Source: JAFGJQ01 sp964495075
GTDB lineage: Bacteria > Planctomycetota > Phycisphaerae > UBA1845
NCBI GenBank assembly: GCA_964495075.1
Contig: CAZBUJ010000019.1
Span: forward strand, 7,305-71,304
Direction of reading: 5' to 3'
Length of the DNA stretch: 64,000 nt
A program made the translations under genes and the position numbers. Under the pieces are notes generated by a model. That model worked only from the letters and a program-made list of their open reading frames with translations. It had not been told where the DNA came from and searched no databases. Of the stretch, positions 1 through 9,205 are shown piece after piece. The stretch's first letter is position 1. Each line of letters begins with the position of its first letter.

Positions 1-1284
1 CGGCGCGCCGGTCGCGTCGTTGAGCTGCACCGTCATCTCCTGACCGCCGGTCGTCCCTCCGTGAATCTGGAACTCCAGGTTCGTGTAGTGCGACGGATCG
101 CGCGGGACCTCGTCCTCATCGAGATCGTAGTGGAACCACAGGACGGCGTCGGCCTCTTCGAAGGTGGCGGCAATCGACTCGCCCTCGTCGCCCCATACGG
201 GGTCGGTGGTGCTGAGATCGACCGTGACGCCCACCGACTCGTCGGACCAGCCCGATCGCAGGTCGTCGTCGTAGATTACGTCGGTGAACGGATAGATCGT
301 GAAGTTGCGGCCGGAGTCGATCTCAGCCTGCACGTAGTCCTGCAAGGTCTCCTTTGCCACGAACGCGCTGAACGTGCCCCGCTGCTGCGTGTCGACGGCC
401 AGCACGTTGTCGGTGATGATCTCCGCCACGTAGCACGTCAGGTGGTCGGGCGACAAGCCGCCCTTGAAATGGGCTTTCGGGCCGTCGTTGGGGTGGTCGG
501 CGAAGTAGGGAATCGTGTCGCGGAAATCCTTCAGCGTGAGCCAGGGCTGCATCATCAGGATGTACGTGGCGTTGTCCACCTGCGTGCCGGACCCGGGCCA
601 CAGCGGGTTTCTGTCGAGGCGCAGCGTGTCGTCACTCACCACGTCGATGATCGTGTAGGTCTCGGAGAAAATCTCGGCCGACCAGTCAACGGGGTAGAGC
701 GTCAGCTGGTCGCCCACCTCGACGCCGGACGCGATGAATCCGTTGCTGCTGCCCAGCGTGTCGTCGATCAGGAGGTACCCGCCGTCGCGGGACACCGTGA
801 CGCCGCTGGGATAGGTGGGAATCCCGTTGGGCAGATTCGGATCGAGCTGGATCAGGTCCCGCTCGGACTCCACGCGAACACCGCCCGCGAACGGGTCGCG
901 GAGAATCGAAATGCACCCGAGGAAGTACTTCTCGTCCAGCGGGTTGAACGCCATGCCCCACGTGTTGAAGCTCAGCGAATAGGATGCGTAGCCGTCCCGG
1001 GCAAAGAACTCCATCTGCCCCGATTGCATCAACACTTCGCCTTCCATCTCCCACGGTTCGACGGAGTCGTCGAGCACGCGGCTCCACCGCAGGTCCTTGC
1101 CGGCTCCATATCCCGTCGTCAGGAACTCGTGCGGGTCCAGCAGCGAGTTGTACGCGAAACACGAGAAGCGATCGTTCCCGATCGTGTAGCGGTGTTCGAT
1201 GACGATGGAAACGTCCGCACGCACACCACTGGCAAACGTACACAGAACCAGACCCGTCACCGCAGCAAGTCCGAATTGTCTCAT
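1..1284 (-). CDS. Secreted protein of unknown function, 3' end outside window
   Basis: An open frame runs from an ATG at 1284 off the left edge, 428 codons without a stop. The first 20 or so residues form a signal peptide (MRQFGLAAVTGLVLC, cleavage near GVRA). The mature part is acidic and rich in aromatic residues, without membrane segments, so it is probably exported and beta-rich. Close to the window edge the motif YTNLEF-x-IHGGTTGG-x-EM resembles a carbohydrate-binding-like beta-sandwich seen in secreted polysaccharide-active proteins; that link is inference. A GAGGG ribosome site lies about ten bases before the ATG. The opposite strand of this region also stays open for 418 codons, but it has no recognisable family. 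I do not recognise the family as a whole. Confidence 0.72.
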   Translation of the reverse strand, partial: MRQFGLAAVTGLVLCTFASGVRADVSIVIEHRYTIGNDRFSCFAYNSLLDPHEFLTTGYGAGKDLRWSRVLDDSVEPWEMEGEVLMQSGQMEFFARDGYASYSLSFNTWGMAFNPLDEKYFLGCISILRDPFAGGVRVESERDLIQLDPNLPNGIPTYPSGVTVSRDGGYLLIDDTLGSSNGFIASGVEVGDQLTLYPVDWSAEIFSETYTIIDVVSDDTLRLDRNPLWPGSGTQVDNATYILMMQPWLTLKDFRDTIPYFADHPNDGPKAHFKGGLSPDHLTCYVAEIITDNVLAVDTQQRGTFSAFVAKETLQDYVQAEIDSGRNFTIYPFTDVIYDDDLRSGWSDESVGVTVDLSTTDPVWGDEGESIAATFEEADAVLWFHYDLDEDEVPRDPSHYTNLEFQIHGGTTGGQEMTVQLNDATGAP

Positions 1285-1616
1285 CACGTCACCATCCCTC
1301 GAGACCAGAATCCATAACTACTCTTCTATTGTATGAAGATGCGAGCCCTGCGCGAAGGGCAAAGTCAAAGTGGGCCGGAGAGAACGTGCGTCCCCCCCAA
1401 CCGCCCGAAGCACGGGCCGACCCCGCGCCCGAGAGCCGGCCGACACGCTCTGGCACCGCGTCCGCCGTAAGCGACAAAACTGAAGCTCCAGTGTATGTTC
1501 GTCGGTCGCTCGTTCGTATGGTAGTATCGGTGGCGGCGTTTCGGGGACGGCCCCAACGCCGTGATGCGAATGCCCGATCGTCGAGTCTTCAATGAGCCAC
1601 GCCCGGCAACGGGCGG
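1285..1616. other. Intergenic region between divergent genes
   Basis: No convincing gene. Short frames on both strands are rich in Arg, Pro and Ser and resemble no family. A TACAAT hexamer at 1328-1333 on the minus strand could be the -10 box for the secreted protein at 1284, but no good -35 is correctly spaced. A weak TTCGTC-N18-TAGTAT arrangement (1498-1527, plus strand) could serve the operon starting at 1638. Neither is strong. Confidence 0.4.
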
Positions 1617-1637
1617 TTGGCCTGCCGAGTGGATCAG

Positions 1638-4022
1638 GTGGCTGACTCCGCTGCGAGATTCAAGTTTAGACGGCGGCACGTCCGGCTGGTCACCATGCTG
1701 GTTGCCATGGCGAGTTGTGCGTGGCCGTCCGCGCGAGCGGCGCCGGTCGCGGGTCACGAGTCGCAGGTTCGATTCCGCGTGGTCGACGGGAAGCTGTGCG
1801 CGCGATGCACGATTCGATGCACCGATCGATCGATTCCAGCCAACGTCGTGATCGATCTGGGTGCGCGAGCACCGCTTCTGCTCCATGAGCGGACGGCCGC
1901 TCAGCTAGGTCTCGAGGTCGATAAGCCCGTCGAACTGCGGTTCGATTCGGGTGTTGTGCTCGCCGGCCTCAAGGGATTATCGGTGGCCCTTCGATCGCTC
2001 GAAGAGCTGACCCGCGATTACGCGCCGGCCCTGGGGGAGCTGCCCGCTGTGGCCATCGTGGGGCTGCCGGCGTTTGAAGGATATCGTCCACGGCTGGACG
2101 TCGCGGAGGGCGAGCTGCGGCTGTTGCCGGAAACGGATGCGTCGGGCGACGGGCCGGACGCAGCACTCGCGGTGCCGGCGCCCGGCACCGTTACCGTTCC
2201 GTACGAGGAGGAACGATACGGTATCTGGTTATCGGGGGTCGCCGCCGGTGGGTTCAACGTGCGGGTGCGCTTCGCCACCGCCGACTATGATACGCTCATC
2301 GACGCGACGACGGCGGATCTGGCCGGGGCGCCCGGGGGCGATCTCGATCAACTCCTCATCGGGTCCCTGAACGTCGCCGAGTACGTGGCGCTGCGCCCGA
2401 CCGATCTGTCCGAGATGCCGGCCCCGCGCCCGGACGTCATTCTCGGCACGCAACTCCTGTCATATTTTCGGGTGGAGGTCGATTCCCGAAACCGGCGGAT
2501 CGCCTTCGAGCCGATGCGAAAGCCGTGGCTCCCCACCGAAGAGCGTCAGTTCTTCGTCGCGATGGTGGCGGAGGACGCCGACGCGATCGAAACGTTTCTG
2601 AACCGCCATCCGACGTCGCGCCTGGTCGCGGACGCGTCTAGGATGCTGCTCGACCTCCGCCTTGACGAGTATGAGCCCGCCGCCGGCGCGATCCAGCGTG
2701 CGGTGCGCCTGCGGGCCGGTTCGGTTCCCGCCGAACGGCGCGCCACCGTCATGGTGGAACTGGCCGATCGGATCTTGTCGAGTCATCGCGACGACCGCTA
2801 CGACCTGGCAACCTACATCCTCGGCGTGGGCCTCGAGTACGCGTCCCTGGACCTGAATGCGAAAGCGCCGTATCAACTGCAGGCGAGGCTGGGCTGGGTG
2901 GCGTTGCGGCGCGGCGAGTTGAAGCAGGCCCGCCGGCATCTGCTGTCGGCCGCTTTCGGCATGCCGCGGGACCCGGACGTCAACCTCTGGATGGGCGAGT
3001 TCTACGAGCGGTCCGGCAAGCTCACCCGTGCGTGGTCCCGCTACGTGCAGGCGATGATCGCCGACGACCCGCCGCCCGCGGCGCTGGAAGGATTGAACCG
3101 GCTGAATCGAGACCCCGCTTTCCGGGCGTCGTTCACCATGGAGGACGCGGAACAACTGCTCGAAGGACGCATGCTGGAGTTCCACGCGCCGGAACGGTTC
3201 CGCGCCGCCGACGGCGATGAAGCCATTGGCCACGTGCAGCTAGTCGAGTTGTTCAGTTGCGTGGATCACGCGCCGACGCTCGCGCCGGAACTGGCATTCG
3301 CGGGCCTCGCCGAGTTCTATTCGGACACGGACGTTGCGTTCGTGGAGTACCACGTCGCGATGCCGGACACTGATCCGCTGGTGTCAGCGGTTGGCGCGAC
3401 GCGGGCGGCCTTCTACGAGGTGCCTTCGGCCCCGATGGCCCTGTTCGACGGAGGGCGGGCGGTAACCGACGGCGGGGCGGATCGGGATATCCACCGACTG
3501 TACCAGGCCTACCAAGCCGCGAGCCATCTGCGTCCGCCGCCGCGTCGCGAGTGGAGCGTGGCGGTGTCGGCGGCGCGTGTCGGTGATGAAATCGACACCA
3601 CGGTGGTGGTGGTGGGCCCGGAGGCGGTGGCGAAGCCCGTTCGTGTTTTTGCCCTGTTGTGCGAGAAAGGTGTGATGGCACGCGGGGCGAACGGGGTGGT
3701 CCTGCACCGCCATGTGGCCCGGGCGTGGCTTTCACCGAGCGAGGGATGGCCCGTGGAGGCGGGCGGTACGCGGCGAACGTACACCGCTCGGGCGGACGTC
3801 GGCGCAGTCAGCGAAGAACTCGAGCAATTGCTCGGTGCAGCCGAGGCGACGATGGGGGTTGAGTTTCTGATGCGGCCAACGTATGTCGACGCTTCGGCGT
3901 GCCGGGTGGTGGCGATGGTTCAGGATGGTCAGACGCGCCGCGTGCTGGCGGCCTGCGCAGCAGACGTACAGCCCCAGCGCGCGGAAAAACACCGTTCGGA
4001 AGCGGCGCGGCCCGGAGACTGA
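1638..4022 (+). CDS. Exported protein: degenerate pepsin-like domain, helical repeats, thioredoxin-like domain
   Basis: About 794 residues. A basic N-region (RFKFRRRH) and a hydrophobic stretch ending SARAAP form a signal peptide. The GTG at 1638 keeps this charged region; a TTG at 1617 and an ATG at 1695 are alternatives. The first third resembles two retropepsin lobes: VIDLGA followed by IVGLPAF, and later LIDAT followed by ILGTQLLSYF, but the D-T/S-G triad is intact in neither lobe. The middle is TPR-like. Near residues 530-640 a thioredoxin-fold segment begins VELFSCVDHAP and continues with the expected EYHV and DPL motifs, but the usual CxxC pair is reduced to one Cys. It lies 24 bases before the next gene and probably opens the operon. 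Function unknown; proteolytic or redox activity is doubtful. Confidence 0.7.
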   Translation: MADSAARFKFRRRHVRLVTMLVAMASCAWPSARAAPVAGHESQVRFRVVDGKLCARCTIRCTDRSIPANVVIDLGARAPLLLHERTAAQLGLEVDKPVELRFDSGVVLAGLKGLSVALRSLEELTRDYAPALGELPAVAIVGLPAFEGYRPRLDVAEGELRLLPETDASGDGPDAALAVPAPGTVTVPYEEERYGIWLSGVAAGGFNVRVRFATADYDTLIDATTADLAGAPGGDLDQLLIGSLNVAEYVALRPTDLSEMPAPRPDVILGTQLLSYFRVEVDSRNRRIAFEPMRKPWLPTEERQFFVAMVAEDADAIETFLNRHPTSRLVADASRMLLDLRLDEYEPAAGAIQRAVRLRAGSVPAERRATVMVELADRILSSHRDDRYDLATYILGVGLEYASLDLNAKAPYQLQARLGWVALRRGELKQARRHLLSAAFGMPRDPDVNLWMGEFYERSGKLTRAWSRYVQAMIADDPPPAALEGLNRLNRDPAFRASFTMEDAEQLLEGRMLEFHAPERFRAADGDEAIGHVQLVELFSCVDHAPTLAPELAFAGLAEFYSDTDVAFVEYHVAMPDTDPLVSAVGATRAAFYEVPSAPMALFDGGRAVTDGGADRDIHRLYQAYQAASHLRPPPRREWSVAVSAARVGDEIDTTVVVVGPEAVAKPVRVFALLCEKGVMARGANGVVLHRHVARAWLSPSEGWPVEAGGTRRTYTARADVGAVSEELEQLLGAAEATMGVEFLMRPTYVDASACRVVAMVQDGQTRRVLAACAADVQPQRAEKHRSEAARPGD

Positions 4023-4046
4023 CGGCGCGACCTGCGGACTCATGCG

Positions 4047-5573
4047 ATGAGCAAAACAGCCAACTCATCTGGTCAATGGGCGGAGTTCACGCGACTCCTC
4101 GCGCCGTCGCGGAAGCGCGTGCACCGGGCGGTGCTTCGCTGGCACGTGGGTGTGGGATGCGAACGCACCCTGGTGGCCTTGCTCTTCGCGACCGGATTGG
4201 TCGTGGCCTCACGGATCGGGTTTCAACTCGCCGGGCAGCCTCCACCGTTTGGACGCGGCATGCTCGTCGGGTTCGTTGCCCTGAGCATCGTGTTGCCGCT
4301 GGGGGTGGCGATGGGGCGCGGGTGGCGTGACGTGCCCACCTTGCGGCAAGCGGCGGAGCGACTCGACCTGGCGGCCGGCGAACATAACCGCGTGGCGATC
4401 GGGTTGGCGCTGATTGAGCGGGGAGCGAACGGCCCGTTCGGCCGGGCGGCCATCGCCGACGGGCTGGACCAACTGCGGCGCATCTCGGCGGAACGCCCCA
4501 TCGATGACCTCAGCGCCGTGCGGATACGACGGATCGGCTGGATGACCGTGGCGGTCGCGATACTCGGCGCATTCGCATGGCTGGGCCACGTGCCCGCCGG
4601 CGGTGGTCCCGGCGGGTCAACGCTTGTGGCGAACGGGCCGCGGGACGCCGGGGAGACAAGGAAGCCAGGCGGTGATGAACAGGCGAAGGCGGCGCCCCGC
4701 CAGGAGAGCAAAGCGACGTTGCGGCACCCCGCGGCAGGGACGGCCAGCGGTCGGGCGGCCGATCAAGCGGAAGCACCGACATGGCCGCCGACGACGCGGA
4801 CGGATGCTCGCGCCGCGGGTCGCACCGCCGGTGGGCTGACGGCCGGGGCGCACGGATCACACCAGTCAGCCCAAGCCGGCGGCGAATCGGCGGCCTCCGC
4901 GGCGTCGCCGGGTCAGCGCGAGCAGGACCGCCCGCGGCCCGCCCCGCCAAAACCGCCCAAGGATGCCGCCGTGCGCGGCCGCCGACCGGAGCCGGGCGCG
5001 TCGCCGGGATCGAGCATGAGCCAGGGGGCGTCCCGCGGCGGATCAATGTCACAGACTTGGAATTCCTGGTCGCAGCACGAGCGGTCCGTCGAGGGGGATC
5101 AGGACGACGCGGACGCGGACGAGTACGTAGAGGACGAGGCGGAAGCGAGCCGGCAACGGGGTGGCATCCAGCCCTCGCTCAAGGACCGCAACGAGTCGCC
5201 GACGCGCGAACTGGGGATCAGCGGGGAGGAGGGACCGCCCGGCTCCGGCCGCGGCGGACCGACGCCGCCCAAGAAATCGCGTGGCACGGCGTCGCTGGTG
5301 CTCGGCGTGCCCATCCCGGATTTCGTGCGGGGGCGGATCGGTCCCGGCACCACCAAGATCACGCAAGAGCAGGTCGCGCCCACGCCCATGCCGGGTGAAC
5401 CAGGCGGGCCGGTGAACGTGCCGCCCCGAGATGTCTCGGAGGGCTCGATTCGTCGTGACGAGTGGCCAGCGGCGTTCGCGGCCATCGTTCGCGACTACCT
5501 CGTGGCCTTGCATTCGATGGACGCGGAAGTCGCGGCGGTATCGGCGGAGTCCGACGCCGCCCCGGCAGAGTAA
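4047..5573 (+). CDS. Membrane protein with long Gly/Pro/Ala/Arg-rich region
   Basis: 508 residues. Two membrane segments near residues 40-60 and 70-90 and a third near 165-185 are followed by about 230 residues of low-complexity sequence rich in Gly, Pro, Ala, Arg and Ser, with repeated SMSQ stretches. The C-terminus becomes ordered again (FAAIVRDYLVALHSMDAEVAA). The three-helix N-terminus followed by a disordered region is common in proteins next to MoxR/DUF58/VWA genes in Planctomycetes; this comparison is by context, not by a named family. Start ATG at 4047. The next gene, the MoxR ATPase, starts 22 bases downstream. Function unknown; probably a membrane partner of the chaperone system. 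Confidence 0.7.
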   Translation: MSKTANSSGQWAEFTRLLAPSRKRVHRAVLRWHVGVGCERTLVALLFATGLVVASRIGFQLAGQPPPFGRGMLVGFVALSIVLPLGVAMGRGWRDVPTLRQAAERLDLAAGEHNRVAIGLALIERGANGPFGRAAIADGLDQLRRISAERPIDDLSAVRIRRIGWMTVAVAILGAFAWLGHVPAGGGPGGSTLVANGPRDAGETRKPGGDEQAKAAPRQESKATLRHPAAGTASGRAADQAEAPTWPPTTRTDARAAGRTAGGLTAGAHGSHQSAQAGGESAASAASPGQREQDRPRPAPPKPPKDAAVRGRRPEPGASPGSSMSQGASRGGSMSQTWNSWSQHERSVEGDQDDADADEYVEDEAEASRQRGGIQPSLKDRNESPTRELGISGEEGPPGSGRGGPTPPKKSRGTASLVLGVPIPDFVRGRIGPGTTKITQEQVAPTPMPGEPGGPVNVPPRDVSEGSIRRDEWPAAFAAIVRDYLVALHSMDAEVAAVSAESDAAPAE

Positions 5574-5595
5574 CGCAGCAGCAAAGGTGGTTCTG

Positions 5596-6621
5596 ATGAA
5601 TGAACGACAGGCGGCCGGCGGGAAGGATACAGGACATGCCGCGGCGGAGGCGGCGAAGTTCCAGGACGTGTTCGACCGCTTGAGGCGGGAAGTCCAGAAA
5701 GTGTTCGTCGGGCATGACGAGATGGTGGAGCAGGTGCTGTCCGTGTTGCTGTCGGACGGGCATGTGCTGCTGGAAGGCGTGCCCGGGCTGGGCAAGACGC
5801 TGCTCGCCCACACGCTGGCGTCGGCGCTCCAGCTCCAGTTCTCACGCATCCAATTCACACCCGACCTGATGCCCGCCGACATCATGGGAACCATGGTCCT
5901 GCAGGAGAGGGAAGGCGGCGGACACCAACTCGAGTTCGAGCCGGGCCCGCTGGTCGCGAACTTCATCCTGGCCGACGAGATCAACCGTGCCACCCCAAAG
6001 ACACAATCGGCGCTGCTGGAGGCGATGCAGGAGCGGCAGATATCCGTGGCCCGGCGAACCACCCGGCTGCCCCAACCCTTCATCGTGATGGCCACCCAGA
6101 ACCCTATCGAGCAGGAGGGAACCTATCCGCTGCCCGAGGCCCAACTGGATCGCTTCCTGGTCAAGCTGCTGGTCGAGTACCCCGCCGAGCGCGAGTACCA
6201 CGACATCCTCACCCGCACCACGGGGACGGAGACGCCGACGGTGGAACCGGTGTCGACGGGCGAAGAGATTCGCGCGATGCGGCGAATCGTCCGACACGTC
6301 GAAGTCACGGAGCAGGTGCGGACCTATGCCATTCGGCTGGTGCTGGCCACGCAACCCGGCTCCCCGTACGCCCCGGCCGCCGTCAATCGGTCGGTGACGC
6401 TGGGGGCGAGTCCGCGAGGGGCCCAGGGATTGATGCTGATGGGCAAAGTGCGGGCCCTGACCAGCGGGCGCTACGCGGTGTCGTGCCAGGATGTCCGCGA
6501 CGCGGCCCTGCCCGTACTGCGGCATCGCGTGCTGTTGAACTTCGAGGCGCAGGCGGACCGCGTGGACCCCGACGACGTGGTGCGGGCGGCGGTCAGTTCG
6601 GTCCGCGAGTTGTCGAGTTGA
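5596..6621 (+). CDS. MoxR-family AAA+ ATPase
   Basis: 341 residues. AAA+ ATPase of the MoxR family, which acts as a chaperone for von Willebrand factor A (VWA) proteins. Walker A is GVPGLGKT (about residue 62), Walker B is LADEINRA, followed by the MoxR hallmarks TPKTQSALLEAMQE and ATQNPIEQEGTYPLPEAQLDRF. The C-terminal lid contains SPRGAQGL. Length is normal for the family. The start ATG at 5596 is preceded by AAAGGTGG; the frame stays open further upstream but that part overlaps the previous gene. The DUF58 gene begins 3 bases after the stop, so the two are surely co-transcribed. Confidence 0.95.
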   Translation: MNERQAAGGKDTGHAAAEAAKFQDVFDRLRREVQKVFVGHDEMVEQVLSVLLSDGHVLLEGVPGLGKTLLAHTLASALQLQFSRIQFTPDLMPADIMGTMVLQEREGGGHQLEFEPGPLVANFILADEINRATPKTQSALLEAMQERQISVARRTTRLPQPFIVMATQNPIEQEGTYPLPEAQLDRFLVKLLVEYPAEREYHDILTRTTGTETPTVEPVSTGEEIRAMRRIVRHVEVTEQVRTYAIRLVLATQPGSPYAPAAVNRSVTLGASPRGAQGLMLMGKVRALTSGRYAVSCQDVRDAALPVLRHRVLLNFEAQADRVDPDDVVRAAVSSVRELSS

Positions 6622-6624
6622 CTC

Positions 6625-7512
6625 ATGACGCGTCTCTTCAATGACGAATTCGTTCGGGCGATTGAGCAGATGCGGATCGTCGCCCGGCAAGCCCCGCCCG
6701 CCGGGCGGCACGCGGAGCACCGATCCCGCGATCTGGGCTCGGGCATGGAGTTTCGCGACTTTCGTCCCTACGTACCCGGTGACGATCTGCGGCGCGTGGA
6801 CTGGAACCTCTACCGTCGCAGCGGCCGATTGTTCTTGCGGCTGTTCGAGGAACCGGAGGACCTGCCGGTTTCGATTCTGCTCGATGCGAGCGATTCGATG
6901 TTCTTTGAAACGCCGCCCCGGGCCGACGCCGCGCGGCAGGTGGCCGCGGCGATCGCGGCGGTGGCGCTGAACCAGCAGGATCGGGTCAGCCTGTTTACGT
7001 TTGGTCGCGACCTGGTCGCCCCCATGCCCGTCTTGTCCGGCAAGGCGGCGCTGCCGCGCATGTTCGCCCATCTCGAGCGGATCCGTGCGTCGGGCCCCAC
7101 GAACCTCGTCCGGGCGGCGCGGCGGTTCGCCGCCCGGCAGCGACGCCCCGGCCTGGCCGTCGTGATATCGGATTTCTTCGATCCGCTGGGCATGACCCGC
7201 GTTACCGAGGCGCTGGGCTCGCTGCGTCACCGTTTGGCACTGATCCGCGTGGTCCGGGCGTCGGACGCCGCGCCGGATCTGCATGGCGAGTTGCGGCTGT
7301 TGGATTGCGAGGACGGCGGGGGACACGCCGTCATCGACGTGTCGGTGACGCAGGAGAACCTGGCCCGCTATCGCCGGGCGTATCGAGAATTCGAGGAGAC
7401 GCTGGGACGGTTCGCCACGCGGCGGCGGGCGGCGTACGCGTCAATCGACGCGGACGTACCGGTGCTCGATCAGTTGGGCGGCCTGTTCGTCGATGGTGTG
7501 CTGAGAGTCTGA
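6625..7512 (+). CDS. DUF58 domain protein
   Basis: 295 residues. Carries the DUF58 signature GMEFRDFRPYVPGDDLRRVDWN near residues 40-60, followed by a VWA-like fold (ILLDASDSM at about 90, a DxSxS metal site). DUF58 proteins are nearly always encoded beside MoxR ATPases and are thought to be their clients or adaptors. No membrane segment is visible, so this is a cytoplasmic, short form. It lies 3 bases after moxR and 13 bases before the BatA-like gene. Function beyond the family association is unknown. Confidence 0.92.
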   Translation: MTRLFNDEFVRAIEQMRIVARQAPPAGRHAEHRSRDLGSGMEFRDFRPYVPGDDLRRVDWNLYRRSGRLFLRLFEEPEDLPVSILLDASDSMFFETPPRADAARQVAAAIAAVALNQQDRVSLFTFGRDLVAPMPVLSGKAALPRMFAHLERIRASGPTNLVRAARRFAARQRRPGLAVVISDFFDPLGMTRVTEALGSLRHRLALIRVVRASDAAPDLHGELRLLDCEDGGGHAVIDVSVTQENLARYRRAYREFEETLGRFATRRRAAYASIDADVPVLDQLGGLFVDGVLRV

Positions 7513-7525
7513 AAGTGTCGAAACG

Positions 7526-9202
7526 ATGATTTTTACGGGGATTCCGCTGGGAACCGCGCTGGCGCTGGCCGCCGGCGCCGCGATGGCGCTGGTGCTGCTC
7601 CACCGTCTGCGCGTCCGTCCGACCGAAATGCGAGTGATCACCACGATGTTCTGGACGCAGGCGGCCGAACGGACGCGGGCCCGTACGTTGTGGCAGCGGT
7701 TTCGCCACCCGTTGACCTTCCTGATGCTCCTGGCATTCTGCCTGCTCCTGGTCCTCGCCCTGCTGCGTCCACAGTGGTCGCAGGAGCCCCCCGCACGAGT
7801 GTACGAAGTCATCGTGGTCGATGCGGGGATGACGATGGCCGTGCAAGACGGCGCGAACGATTCGTCACGGCTGGACGCTGCGTGCGAAGCCGTACTGGCC
7901 GAATCCGACCGCCTGTCGTCGCAGGACCGATTGGCCGTCGTGGTCGCCGACCCGGTGCCGCGGCTGCTCCATCGTTTCGAGGAGCCGCGCGCCGCGCTGC
8001 CCGCGCGACTCACGAGTTTGAAGCCGGCGACGAGGCCCGCAGCGTTCGACGATGCCCTGCGGCTGGGCCGGTGCCTGTTACGCGGACGGCCCAACCCGCA
8101 ACTCGCGCTGATCACCGATCGGCCTGCGGTCGACCCGTCAAACCATGTGCATGTGGTCGACGTCGGACGGCCGGCGGACAATGCCGCAATCCTGTCGGTC
8201 ATGTTCGAGCCGGACCGGGCGAACCCGTTGCGGGGACGGTTGGGAATTCGAGTGGGCTTTTGGGGACGATCGCCCCGCGACGTGTCGGTCGAAGTCAATC
8301 GCGGCGGGGGGGCACCGCTATACCAGGCCACGCAACGCGTCGTTCCCGGCGACACGGTGGACGTGATCGTGCCCGATGTACCGGCGGACGGCGACACGGT
8401 GGTCGCTCGCCTCCTGCCGGAAGACCCCGTGGCCGCAGACGACGAAACGGTCGTCCGCCTCCCCCTGCGAACGCCCATCCGCGTGGGGTCGGACGCGGAA
8501 ATCCCGGACGTGCTGCGTGTCGCGCTGCAGGCGGACCCCGCCGTCCGCTGGGTCGGCGGCGCTGATCAACGAGACGTCGACGTACGGATGGAGGGCGGCA
8601 GGCCGGCGCGGCGGCGCCCGGCCATCATCGTCTCGAACCACGGACCCGAGCTGGCGGCCGGGCACCCCCTGCGGGTGGTTCGAGGAACGGGTATGCTGAA
8701 GGGGCTGCAATTGGACGGCGCGACCTGCGGGAGCGGCTCTTCCGTCGACGGTTCGATCGCCGCCATGCAACCCGTGTTGATGGCAGGTGATCAAATCGTG
8801 GTCGGACTGGCTACGTCCGGTCGCCCCTCCGCGTTCTATGTCTGCCCCGCACTGCTGGCGGAAGACAGTGACATCGTGCGTCGGCCTGCATTTGCCGTGC
8901 TGGTCGCGGAGGCGATACGACGCCTGGCCGGCTGGGACGCGGACCCGATCACGCTGGCGACCGCGCGAGTCGTGGCCGACCCCCTCTGGGCGCGGCGGCA
9001 TGAATCCGCCGACGCCGTGTGGCTGATGCCCGGATCGCGCGAGGTCTCCGACCTGTCCCGTGCTGGGTGGTCGGCCCCGCACGCCGAGGCGGCGCGGGCG
9101 GGCCGCTGGGCCGGGCCCGCCCTCTACCAGGTGGGGTTGTTTCTGGCACTGGGGGTATTCCTGGCTGACGCGCTGCTGCACGCGCGGGGGAGGATTTCGT
9201 AG
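7526..9202 (+). CDS. BatA-like membrane protein with VWA-like domain
   Basis: 558 residues. The N-terminus has the aerotolerance (BatA) domain: a first helix (residues 6-25), the LHRLRVRPTEMRV segment, then a second helix near 68-88. A VWA-like region follows; its metal site is degenerate, as the DxSxS position reads VDAGMTM. The middle (about 230-450) is beta-rich and probably extracytoplasmic, and a C-terminal helix sits near 530-550. BatA proteins work with MoxR ATPases at the membrane. It ends 3 bases before the next gene, a paralogous membrane VWA protein, which suggests a two-protein membrane assembly. Confidence 0.82.
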   Translation: MIFTGIPLGTALALAAGAAMALVLLHRLRVRPTEMRVITTMFWTQAAERTRARTLWQRFRHPLTFLMLLAFCLLLVLALLRPQWSQEPPARVYEVIVVDAGMTMAVQDGANDSSRLDAACEAVLAESDRLSSQDRLAVVVADPVPRLLHRFEEPRAALPARLTSLKPATRPAAFDDALRLGRCLLRGRPNPQLALITDRPAVDPSNHVHVVDVGRPADNAAILSVMFEPDRANPLRGRLGIRVGFWGRSPRDVSVEVNRGGGAPLYQATQRVVPGDTVDVIVPDVPADGDTVVARLLPEDPVAADDETVVRLPLRTPIRVGSDAEIPDVLRVALQADPAVRWVGGADQRDVDVRMEGGRPARRRPAIIVSNHGPELAAGHPLRVVRGTGMLKGLQLDGATCGSGSSVDGSIAAMQPVLMAGDQIVVGLATSGRPSAFYVCPALLAEDSDIVRRPAFAVLVAEAIRRLAGWDADPITLATARVVADPLWARRHESADAVWLMPGSREVSDLSRAGWSAPHAEAARAGRWAGPALYQVGLFLALGVFLADALLHARGRIS

Positions 9203-9205
9203 TCG

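Noticed and set aside
61..1317. 418-codon plus-strand frame at the left edge
   Set aside because: The minus strand encodes a clear signal peptide and protein-like composition, the plus strand does not.
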